Assembly (NCBI GenBank): GCA_037143335.1
Contig: JBAWZA010000007.1
Coordinates: forward strand, 1 to 64,000
Direction: 5' to 3'
Source: PALSA-1296 sp037143335
GTDB lineage: Bacteria; Bacteroidota; Ignavibacteria; Palsa-1295
DNA: 64,000 nt
Below the pieces are notes generated by a model that was not told the origin of the DNA, ran no database searches, and saw only the letters and a list, made by a program, of their open reading frames with translations. Position numbers and translations under genes: made by a program. Positions 42,871 through 50,600 of the stretch are shown here, in pieces; the stretch's first letter is position 1; each line of letters begins with the position of its first letter.

Positions 42871-42960
42871 TTAGCTAAAAATAATTGCGGTCGCAGCGAT
42901 GAGTACAAAGCTTATCAGTGCTAAAGCACCGGCGGTTTGGCGTATAATGGTCATGGTCAT
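42871..42960 (-). CDS. 29-residue membrane microprotein
   Basis: ATG at 42960 is preceded by AAGGAGACTACATC, a strong Shine-Dalgarno with 8-base spacing, much better than at most starts in this window. The product (MTMTIIRQTAGALALISFV...IFS) is one hydrophobic helix with a short basic N-terminus, so a single-pass inner-membrane peptide is expected. It converges with the ABC permease operon. It matches no family I know. The RBS is the main support. Confidence 0.55.
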   Translation of the reverse strand: MTMTIIRQTAGALALISFVLIAATAIIFS

Positions 42961-43106
42961 GATGTAGTCTCCTTATGTTTTGTGACGTTTTTTTCTTTGT
43001 TCGTCCTCACATAATACTGACCCGAAAATCAGCAATTAGTTTCAAGTGTTTCACTGCTTTTCACATGAATAATTTTTCAGGAAGTGATAACCTCGTTTTC
43101 AATAAC

Positions 43107-43207
43107 GTCATTGCAGATTGTGCTTCAGTAAGACGTGGCAATCAACTATTATCGTCATTCCGTAATCCACGACCGCCACGTTGCCGCTCCGGTCTCCTCG
43201 AGATGAC
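43107..43207. repeat. Palindromic intergenic element, GTCATT family
   Basis: Begins GTCATTGCAGATTG and ends TCTCCTCGAGATGAC, with an internal GTCATTCCGTAATCC at 43154 and GACGTGGCAATC at 43132. These blocks resemble the widespread GTCATTGCGAG...GACGTGGCAATC intergenic repeats of many bacteria. It shares ends with the element at 36995-37080. It has no coding potential and is likely a non-mobile or transposase-dependent repeat. Confidence 0.6.
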
Positions 43208-43247
43208 AGCTTAACTATTTATGAAATCCATGCACTACCCATAAAAA

Positions 43248-43279
43248 AAAGACCGCGATCATTTCTGATCACGGTCTTT
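43248..43279 (-). terminator. Terminator of the Asp/His-rich surface protein gene
   Basis: AAAGACCGCGATCA and TGATCACGGTCTTT form a 14-bp stem with one wobble pair around TTTC. On the minus strand it is followed by eight T residues. It lies 24 bases beyond the stop at 43304. Confidence 0.9.
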
Positions 43280-43303
43280 GTGAAAGAATATTTTTGTAGT
43301 GGC

Positions 43304-44437
43304 TTATCTTGCCAAAACGATTTTCTCTGTCGTTGTGAATGCTGTGTTATCAGCACTAACTCCGTTAATGCGAATCAAGTATGTTCCGGCTGGAAGCAAT
43401 GTGCCATCAGCAGATGTACCGTTCCAATTCCATTCGCTTGAGCTAAGTGAAGTCGAGAGAACTTGATTACCTGACAAGTTGAAGATCACAGCTGATGCGG
43501 ATGTTACTCCGTTAAGATTGATCTTCAATGATGTCACCATTGGATTCGGGTATGTCGTGATTGAGACTCCCGTTGGTAACGACGCAACCGATGCTGCAGA
43601 GAGTTGCTGTGCCTGAATCGAAATTTGATTCGTGATCTGAGCACTATTCGATGTCACAACTAATTGGTCATTGTGAATAGCCTGGTCAGCCGCATTGAAT
43701 GCTACCTTCAGGTTGATGCTTGCACCAGCTTTGAGAGTCATAGCTTTCGTAGGAGCACCACTTGCAATCGTGAAATATTTTCCAGATGCAAGAGCGACTC
43801 TATTAATTGTCACGCTCGTGGCAAGATTATTCGTGAACGTAAGGCTAACTGTTGCCTTCTGCCCGTGTGACTTCATAACAATATTCGTCTTTGCACCACC
43901 GAAGAGTGTGTGTGCATTGCTATCGACAACTGCGGTGCTATCATCAGCGTCGTTATCGTTTCCGCCATGGTGATGACAATCAACAGTATCATTCTCATCA
44001 TGTGGTCCTTCGCCGATGTCAGATGAATCATGTCCGCCGCAATGTGATGTATCGCCACCCATATCAGGTCCGCCACCGTTTGGTCCGCCATCATGATCGT
44101 CAAGAGAATCTTGTGGTCCGCCGAGCGTATCTTGACCGTCAAGTGAATCATCATCTTCATCCGGTCCCCCTTCGCCGTGATGGCCGTGCTCACCACCATC
44201 AAAAAGAATTGGGCTTGTTGGCACCGATGCTGGAAGACGCAAGATTCCGGAGAAGCTTGTGCCCGATGAAGTGAAATCTGCTAAGACGCTATTATCCGTT
44301 GCAGGTGTGAAGTTTACTTGTACCGTACGATATTCAGTTGTACGGACAAAATGTCTTGCAAAGGATTGCGAAGACACCGAGATTCCGATGAGTACCAGAG
44401 AGAGGAAAAGCCCCTGGCGAAGTAGTGTTTTTTTCAT
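43304..44437 (-). CDS. T9SS-exported protein with an Asp/His/Gly-rich segment
   Basis: A 377-residue protein with a signal peptide (MKKTLLRQGLFLSLVLIGISVSSQSFA). After a short N-terminal module is a segment of about 85 residues (about 85-170) made mostly of Asp, Gly, His, Glu and Ser, with repeats such as DDHDGGPNGGGPDMGGD and DCHHHGGNDNDADD; it also has two cysteines. It then has an ASH-like beta module (IVMKSHGQKATVSLTFTNNLATSV) and a T9SS tail (ITTYPNPMVTSLKINLNG...TEKIVLAR). The acidic/His segment could bind Ca, Zn or other cations (inference). It is a single-gene unit with its own promoter candidate and terminator. Confidence 0.82.
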   Translation of the reverse strand: MKKTLLRQGLFLSLVLIGISVSSQSFARHFVRTTEYRTVQVNFTPATDNSVLADFTSSGTSFSGILRLPASVPTSPILFDGGEHGHHGEGGPDEDDDSLDGQDTLGGPQDSLDDHDGGPNGGGPDMGGDTSHCGGHDSSDIGEGPHDENDTVDCHHHGGNDNDADDSTAVVDSNAHTLFGGAKTNIVMKSHGQKATVSLTFTNNLATSVTINRVALASGKYFTIASGAPTKAMTLKAGASINLKVAFNAADQAIHNDQLVVTSNSAQITNQISIQAQQLSAASVASLPTGVSITTYPNPMVTSLKINLNGVTSASAVIFNLSGNQVLSTSLSSSEWNWNGTSADGTLLPAGTYLIRINGVSADNTAFTTTEKIVLAR

Positions 44438-44496
44438 GGCTGTAGTAAATGTTCAGTTGAATAAAGTCCAAAGCTGGGAAAGTGAACTTCTTCTGA

Positions 44497-44527
44497 ATTA
44501 TACCTATATGACACATAACGACACAAA
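44497..44527 (-). promoter_or_regulatory. Promoter candidate for the Asp/His-rich surface protein gene
   Basis: On the minus strand TTTG (44527-44524) is followed after 21 bases by TATAAT (44502-44497). This mixes a Bacteroidetes -33 element with a classic -10 box. It lies 60 bases upstream of the ATG at 44437. No other promoter-like sequence is close. Confidence 0.4.
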
Positions 44528-44669
44528 TAATTTCACCTTGGTTCTCGAATTATTGCTTTTTTTTTGGTGGAGACCATAAAAGGGTCACTTTGCGCTCATA
44601 AGTTGTTGTTATATAATGAATTAGCATTGAATATGGCTGCGCAATAATTTTTTATTACCACCCCCCAAC

Positions 44670-44698
44670 CCCCTCATTAAAAAGGAGGGGAGTTTTTT
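44670..44698 (+). terminator. Orphan terminator-like hairpin
   Basis: CCCCTC (44670-44675) pairs with GAGGGG (44685-44690) over a nine-base A-rich loop, followed by AGTTTTTT. It is oriented for a plus-strand transcript, yet the flanking genes (43304-44437 and 44713-45216) are both minus-strand. It is preceded by a C-rich run (ACCCCCCAACCCCC). It could end an unannotated plus-strand RNA or be a dispersed repeat. Confidence 0.45.
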
Positions 44699-44712
44699 CG
44701 TCAATATCTAAT

Positions 44713-45216
44713 TTATCCGTACACCTGCATCAGTGCTACCACAAGGAGAATTGCAATCGCGCAGCTGACTTCCATTTGTTCCAAGACGCGAATGCGGAGG
44801 AGGAGTCTATCGCGAACATTTGAGAATCCTGTCGCTTCAGCGAAAAATGTATCTAACTCCTTATAAGTCTTACGAAGAAGCAAGCTCACTGAAGCTAAAC
44901 AAAAAAATAAGACGATCTTCAGATGCGCCAATAATCTCCAGAGTGTGCCGAAATCAAGAAAAATAAATTTTGGTGACCAAAGTAAAATAATGATACCAGT
45001 TACAAACACAGTCCACAGTAGCATCCACGTGAATCCTAAGAACCGCACCTTAATGCGGTGCGATATTGCAATCGCATCTTCGCCGTAGTACTCAAAGATC
45101 GGACGCGACACACCCGTCAAAAATAAGATGCCCCCCAACCACGCAACTGCACTGAATAAGTGCATGAACAGTGAAGCCCAATAGATATATGTGATTCCCG
45201 AAATCGAAGCAATCAT
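44713..45216 (-). CDS. CopD-like four-helix membrane protein
   Basis: A 167-residue protein with four transmembrane segments: YWASLFMHLFSAVAWLGGILFLTG, LGFTWMLLWTVFVTGIIILLW, LAHLKIVLFFCLASVSLLL and CAIAILLVVALMQVYG. The first helix carries H18 and the AWLGG motif, and H98 sits at the head of the third (LLAHLKIVLF). Paired histidines in such helices are typical of CopD-like or HemJ-like haem or copper proteins. The specific role is uncertain. It lies 20 bases downstream of the cyclophilin terminator hairpin, so it likely has its own promoter. Confidence 0.65.
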   Translation of the reverse strand: MIASISGITYIYWASLFMHLFSAVAWLGGILFLTGVSRPIFEYYGEDAIAISHRIKVRFLGFTWMLLWTVFVTGIIILLWSPKFIFLDFGTLWRLLAHLKIVLFFCLASVSLLLRKTYKELDTFFAEATGFSNVRDRLLLRIRVLEQMEVSCAIAILLVVALMQVYG

Positions 45217-45236
45217 ATTGTTATGCTAAAAACAAA

Positions 45237-45261
45237 ATGGCGCACCAAAATGATGCGCCAT
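45237..45261 (-). terminator. Terminator of the cyclophilin pair
   Basis: ATGGCGCA (45237-45244) and TGCGCCAT (45254-45261) form a perfect 8-bp stem; on the minus strand it is followed by TTTTGTTTTT. It lies 30 bases after the stop at 45291. An A-run on the other side would allow some bidirectional use. Confidence 0.8.
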
Positions 45262-45290
45262 AAAAAAAACAGCAATAGTCGTAAAATGTA

Positions 45291-45911
45291 TTACTCTACA
45301 ACAGTAACCTTCGTCATCTCGGCAGCTTTGCCAGGATTATCTCCGCTGATGTGCTTGAGTGCGGCAATCTTATCGAGAACATCAAACCCTGAAATGAGCT
45401 GTCCCCAGACTGTGTACTGCTTATCAAGGAAACCTGCGTCGCCGTGACAAATAAAGAACTGGCTCGAAGCAGAGTTCGGATCCTGTGCGCGTGCCATCGA
45501 AGCTACTCCGCGAGCGTGATGGACAGCACTAAACTCGGCTTGAATGTTGGTCTTAGCACCACCAATTCCATCGTTATTCAAATCATCATCTTTCGAGTTC
45601 GGGTCACCACCTTGAATCATGAATCCGCTGATACAACGGTGGAAGGTGCAGCCATCATAAAATTTTTCCTTTGCAAGACGAGTAATTTGCTCGACATGCT
45701 TGGGAGCTACTTTATCGAAAAGCTGGAGTTTCATTGTGCCGAGTTTCGTCTCGATTACGAGAAGATGCTTCGGGTTTGAGCAGTACTTATCAAGTTCAGC
45801 ACCCGAATAAGGAGCTACTTGTGTTGGTTGAGCCATAGTTCTATTTACTGATACAGTGTTGAGAAAAAGGAATACAAAACAGAGTATTCCAAGGTACGAT
45901 AATTTTTTCAT
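45291..45911 (-). CDS. Exported peptidyl-prolyl cis-trans isomerase, cyclophilin type
   Basis: A 206-residue periplasmic or secreted folding catalyst with signal peptide MKKLSYLGILCFVFLFLNTVSVNRTMAQ. The cyclophilin core follows: KLGTMKLQLFDKVAPKHVEQITRLA, FHRCISGFMIQGGDP (catalytic Arg in FHR), SSQFFICHG and FLDKQYTVWGQLI, including the active-site Trp. It is 57 percent or more alike by eye to the next gene and 22 bases from it, a tandem duplication. Confidence 0.93.
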   Translation of the reverse strand: MKKLSYLGILCFVFLFLNTVSVNRTMAQPTQVAPYSGAELDKYCSNPKHLLVIETKLGTMKLQLFDKVAPKHVEQITRLAKEKFYDGCTFHRCISGFMIQGGDPNSKDDDLNNDGIGGAKTNIQAEFSAVHHARGVASMARAQDPNSASSQFFICHGDAGFLDKQYTVWGQLISGFDVLDKIAALKHISGDNPGKAAEMTKVTVVE

Positions 45912-45933
45912 TGGTTATGTGATTAGTTGAAAA

Positions 45934-46596
45934 TTATTTTTTTGGTGATTTCGATTTTTGTGCACCAATTTCTTCTATATAAACTTTTGTCATCGTAGCT
46001 GCTTTCCCAGGGTTGTCGCCACTGACTCGTGGCAGTTTCATAATCTTATCCATCACATCGTATCCCTTAAGAAGCTGACCCCAGACGGTGTATTGCTTAT
46101 CCAAAAATGTCGGTGAACCATGACAAATAAAGAATTGACTCGTCGCGGAGTTGGGATCATTCGTCCGAGCCATCGAACATATCCCACGAACGTGAGAAAT
46201 ATCACTAAACTCTGCTTTGAGCATTTCGCCCATGCCACCGAAACCGTCGTTAGTCAGATCGTCATCCCTCGTATTCGGATCACCACCTTGAATCATAAAA
46301 TCTTCGATGCAGCGGTGAAAGGTGCACCCATCATATTTCCCTTCCGAGGCAAATTTCGTGATCTGTGCAACGTGGTTCGGAGCGATTTTGTCGAAGAGCT
46401 GAATTACAAGCTTGCCTTCTTTTGTCTCGATAATCAAATGCTTATTGGGATTGGAGCAATACTTGGCAAGCGCCTCACCGCTATAAGGTGGATCGTCCGT
46501 GACCTTTGTGATCTTCACCTGAGCCGAGGCCTGTAAGGCCAATCCGACAACTAATAATAAACCAATGCTTAATGCGCGCATAGTTGATGTTCTCAA
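45934..46596 (-). CDS. Exported peptidyl-prolyl cis-trans isomerase, cyclophilin type (second copy)
   Basis: A 220-residue paralogue of the preceding gene. Signal peptide MRTSTMRALSIGLLLVVGLALQASAQ; core motifs KLVIQLFDKIAPNHVAQITKFA, FHRCIEDFMIQGGDP, TSQFFICHG, FLDKQYTVWGQLL. All catalytic residues (R, F, Q, W) seem intact, so both copies may be active. A longer Lys-rich C-terminus (GAQKSKSPKK) distinguishes it. Both share the sequence YSGxxLxKYCSNPxKHLxIETK between signal peptide and domain, which is unusual for cyclophilins and may be a lineage feature. Confidence 0.93.
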   Translation of the reverse strand: MRTSTMRALSIGLLLVVGLALQASAQVKITKVTDDPPYSGEALAKYCSNPNKHLIIETKEGKLVIQLFDKIAPNHVAQITKFASEGKYDGCTFHRCIEDFMIQGGDPNTRDDDLTNDGFGGMGEMLKAEFSDISHVRGICSMARTNDPNSATSQFFICHGSPTFLDKQYTVWGQLLKGYDVMDKIMKLPRVSGDNPGKAATMTKVYIEEIGAQKSKSPKK

Positions 46597-46671
46597 AATG
46601 TATTCTACCCTGTCAAAAAATGACGTGTGAAAACGGAAACACGATATTGTAAGGTTTCAGAAATCTGTGGG

Positions 46672-47004
46672 TCAAACTCCATCTGGCGTAACCCCTGTGA
46701 CGGCTTCATGTAATGCCCGCAGATACTCCCATGAATAAATCCCCGTATCATGTCCATCCTTCCAGTCGATTTGAATAGCATACTGCCCAACAGCCTTCAA
46801 TGTTACAATTTCGTACATACCTTCGGCAAACACCGTGAGCGGAGCTGGTTTATACATTTTGCCGAAGAGGACTTCACCTTTGCATCCTGCGCATGGACAT
46901 TCGTCGCGCAAGAGTTTGATGGGGAGTATCTCTACCATGCCATCATCCCAGGTGATTCGGAGTTCTCCGAGATTTTTGTCGAGTTTAATTTGATTCGGGC
47001 GCAT
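46672..47004 (-). CDS. DUF971 domain protein
   Basis: A 110-residue protein matching DUF971: MRPNQIKLDKNLGELRITWDDG, LRDECPCAGCKGE (Cys pair C-x-C-x2-C), and IDWKDGHDTGIYSWEYLRAL (H-D-T-G-I-Y-S near the C-terminus). The domain also occurs at the N-terminus of gamma-butyrobetaine hydroxylases and at the C-terminus of ApbC-like proteins. The HDTGIYSW and cysteine motifs may bind metal. Its function alone is not known. It overlaps the upstream lipoprotein gene by 20 bases. Confidence 0.88.
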   Translation of the reverse strand: MRPNQIKLDKNLGELRITWDDGMVEILPIKLLRDECPCAGCKGEVLFGKMYKPAPLTVFAEGMYEIVTLKAVGQYAIQIDWKDGHDTGIYSWEYLRALHEAVTGVTPDGV

Positions 47005-47653
47005 CGAGTTCGTGTGTTTTACCTTCGGTGTAACCAGCAGGAATTTTGAATTTCATTGTATCAACAGCCCAGAGTGTGTCAATATTTTTTATGGTCATGA
47101 CAATGGTATTCTCGCCAACTCCTGCCGTTTTCTTCACGAGAATTCCGTTCCACATCCATACCGTGACTTCCCCATCACCCATTTGCCACTTCGATGTCGG
47201 TTTACCATCCACGATATCGCTGCCGACGTTCTTGAGGAAATTGGTTTTCATTTCAGATTGCATGTACTGAATCGGGGTTGGAATGTCTTTTTCATCGAGA
47301 TGGTAAAGACTATCGAGATGGACCATGTGAGTGGTCATAAAATTCCGGCGATCTGTATCAACGGTATAGACTCGGCTGATATGCGTAATAAGAATGTGAT
47401 GCTCGGCATTGATTCCGCCTTGCTCTCCGAAAATTTCGGAGTTCGAAAATTGTGCTTCGTCCTTGCCGTAGCCCGCAACATAGACCTCTTCGGTGCCACG
47501 GGCATTGCCTGTTAGCTCGTAGCTGAGATGAAATTTCTCGTATGGGTAGCGCTTGAACGAGTTAATCGGTCCACTGAAATCATTGCCTTTATTGCACCCA
47601 CTGAAGAGTATCGTGCTGAGTGCAAGAAAAAAAAGTATGCGATGTATGTTCAT
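46985..47653 (-). CDS. Putative lipoprotein, unknown function
   Basis: A 222-residue protein with a lipoprotein signal (MNIHRILFFLALSTILFSGC, lipobox LFSGC, C20). AAAGGAAAT lies 8 bases before the ATG, supporting this start. The mature part is beta-rich (FHLSYELTGNARGTEEVYVAGYG, HHILITHISRVYTVDTDRRNF, GEVTVWMWNGILVKK), resembling DUF4412-like periplasmic proteins. No catalytic motif is visible. It is translationally linked to the DUF971 gene by a 20-base overlap. Confidence 0.75.
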   Translation of the reverse strand: MNIHRILFFLALSTILFSGCNKGNDFSGPINSFKRYPYEKFHLSYELTGNARGTEEVYVAGYGKDEAQFSNSEIFGEQGGINAEHHILITHISRVYTVDTDRRNFMTTHMVHLDSLYHLDEKDIPTPIQYMQSEMKTNFLKNVGSDIVDGKPTSKWQMGDGEVTVWMWNGILVKKTAGVGENTIVMTIKNIDTLWAVDTMKFKIPAGYTEGKTHELDAPESN

Positions 47654-47683
47654 GTTGTGATTTCCTTTCTTTTTTGTAATGAA

Positions 47684-50600
47684 TTACACCATTTCGATTG
47701 GCTCGACCTTCAGCAGATGCTCGAAATATGCCAGTGAAATTTTTTCTTCGAGTGAGTTCATTTTCAATCGTTCGTTCAAACTTGCAAAGTCCACGACATC
47801 GAGTGCCTGATCTTGATTAAAACAGCTAAAGACAAATCCAGTTTCTGCGCCAGTCACAGGATCAACATGTTTCTGCAAACATTGAGCGCAGACTTCCTTC
47901 ATCATGCACTGCATGGTGGAGTTGATTGACCCAATTGCAGTATGATTTTCTTTTACATACTGCCCAAGAACCCCATCCTGCCTTCTTGCTGCTTTCACTG
48001 CGGCCATCATCCTATCAGAACCGATTGCAATGATACGATCAACAGTGCCAAGGGGGTAGAGCCGCTCGACACCAAGCTGTCCGTTATGATACGCTAACAT
48101 CGCTTGAATGATATTGCCTCGGAAGTGCGCATCTTGCGGACGATTTGGTGTGATCTCCACTCCTGTATCAGTTGACCAAATGACTTGGTCAGTTCCTGCT
48201 TCGACATCGTCGCGCTTAAAGAGATCAGATCCGTCTTTATAGCCAGCGAAATAAATCACCTTGTTATTTTTTTCCTTCATCGCTTTTGCGATTGAGAAAA
48301 GGACGGCATTACCAAGTCCACCACCAGCCAGAAGAACTGTTTCGTTCTCAGGAATTTCGGTTGGTGTGCCTGTTGGTCCCATCACAATCACTGGTTCGCC
48401 GGGTTTGAGTGCTGCAACGAGGCGCGAGCTTGAACCCATCTCAAGTACGATCAGCGAAAGTAATCCCTGCTCCTTATCAACCCATGCACCCGTGAGTGCA
48501 AGGCCCTCCATCGTGAGCTTTGTGCCATGAATTTCCTTGGCAAGCCGTTCAAAATTCTGAAGGCGATAAAATTGTCCGGGATGAAAATGTCGCGCAGCCG
48601 CTGGAGCCTTGATCACAACTTCGACGATGGTGCGTGTGAGCCTTTCGACTCTGACAACACTACCTAAAAATTCGTCGTCTAATTTTTTCCTGAATTCGAA
48701 CCATGTGTTGATCGGAACAAAGCCTTCACCAGAACCTATGTTGTATTTTTTGAAGAGTGAATAATTCACGTGTGGGAATCCGTCTTTCGCAGAAGCCATT
48801 GCCTTCACAACGTTGCCTGCATAGCGCGGATGATTGTCGCCATAGAAAGTAATATACTTTCCATCTTTTTGGTAGCTTGTAAAAAATCCTGCTTCTGCTT
48901 CTTTGAATTCGCCATTCAAATGGAATGGCTGGAAGAAATTATTCCATTTATCTTTTTTGAATGTGCCTGGGAATTCTCGTTCGTAAATCGTATTCGGACT
49001 TGTACCTGCCGCTACACAAACCGACTTCGCCGCAATCTCAATAAATTCACCTGAGCCTCGGAGCTTGCCGTCTTTTTCTTTCTGCCGTTCGAAAAGCATT
49101 GCTTTCACTGCGCCGTGCTCATCTTCGATCGCTTCCACGGGTGACATGTTCTCAACGTAATATATTCCTTCTTCAAGCGATTTTTCAACCTCTTCGTGAT
49201 TCAACCGATATGCTGGGGATTCATTCAGTGATCTACGATAGACAAGCGTCACGCCTCCCCATTTGCGGATGAGTGGAATAAAATTTGGTTTCTCGCCCGA
49301 TGAATGTGCGCGCTCGCGCTCCATGCGGATTTGTCTTCCGTGATCGAGGAAAATTTGGAGGATATGTTTGTCCTCAGCCGAGAGCCGTGAGAGCAGCACA
49401 TCCTCATCGTACTCTTTCGAGAGAATTTTATGGCGCTCCAGAATTTTTTCTACTTGCACAGGGTAGTATGCGGCAAGCTCTGTTGCAGTATCAATTGCGG
49501 TGAGTCCTCCGCCGATAACGACAGCAGGAAGTTGAACTTGTAAATTCGCAAGAGTATTTTTCTTTGCCGCACCTGTGAGTTGTAACGCCATCAAGAAGTC
49601 ACTTGCCTTGCGAATTCCGCGAATGAGATTATTCTTCATCGGCACAATCGTCGGCTTGCCTGCACCGGACGCAATCGCGATGTGATCGAATCCGTAGCCA
49701 TCGAATGCATCTTCAATGGTCACTGTGCCACCAAAGCGGACTCCGCCGTAGATTGCTAATGTATTTCTGCGCGAAAGTGTGAGATAGATGAGGGTGAGGA
49801 AATTTTTGTCCCACCGAACAGTGATTCCATATTCGGCAACACCGCCGAAGCCATCCATCGTACGCGAGTTCAGATTCGAATAAATCTCATCCCAATGTTC
49901 GATTGGTTTTGGTGCAATCCAATTGCCATTTTGCACAGCGCCTGTAAGTTCTTGTGGTAGTGGCTCTATCTTCAAGCCATCAATTCCTGCTACTCCGTAG
50001 CCTTCATTGAGAAGGTAGTGGGAGAGAGTATATCCTGCGGGTCCCAGACCAACAACCATCACTTTTTTGCCATTGAAAGGCAAGGCATACGGACGCTTGA
50101 TATTTAGTGGATTCCACCTTGTCAAGAAACCATAGACTTCCACACCCCACGGCATACGGAGAACATCCGTGAGTGCGCCAGTCTCGGCTTGTGGAATATT
50201 CACTGGGGATTGCTTCTGGTAGATACAGCCCTTCATGCAATCATTGCAAATCCTGTGCCCCGTGCCTGGGCACATCGGATTGTCGAGTATCACAAGTGCT
50301 AATGCCGAGATCGCGTCGCCTTGTGAGAGAAGCAAGTGCATCTCAGAAATTTTTTCATCGAGCGGACAGCCTGCAAGTTGAATCCCCAACGGATTTTTCT
50401 TGAGCGATCCATCTTTTTCGTGCAATCCTTTCGAGCATGAATCCTTCGAGCGGTCGTGACAAAAAATGCAATACTCTGTTTCGCCGCGGACCTCACGCGA
50501 GTTCATCCGTTCATCCGTAAGTGCAAATCCATCGCGTCTGCGGTACTCAGCTTCGGGACCGATGAATTTCTCCTTGATGAGTTCATCTGGATGAATAATC

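Larger units (their letters stand above)
42961..43303. other. Intergenic region with repeat and terminator, no gene
   Basis: This 343-base stretch holds the palindromic element at 43107-43207 and the terminator at 43248-43279. The rest is A/T-rich with no reading frame, tRNA or clear promoter that I can support. A transcript for the microprotein on the minus strand must start here. Confidence 0.6.

Noticed and set aside
43891..44274. Plus-strand His/Arg-rich 127-codon frame
   Set aside because: Antisense to the Asp/His/Gly-rich segment of the T9SS protein; its composition is a by-product of that repeat.
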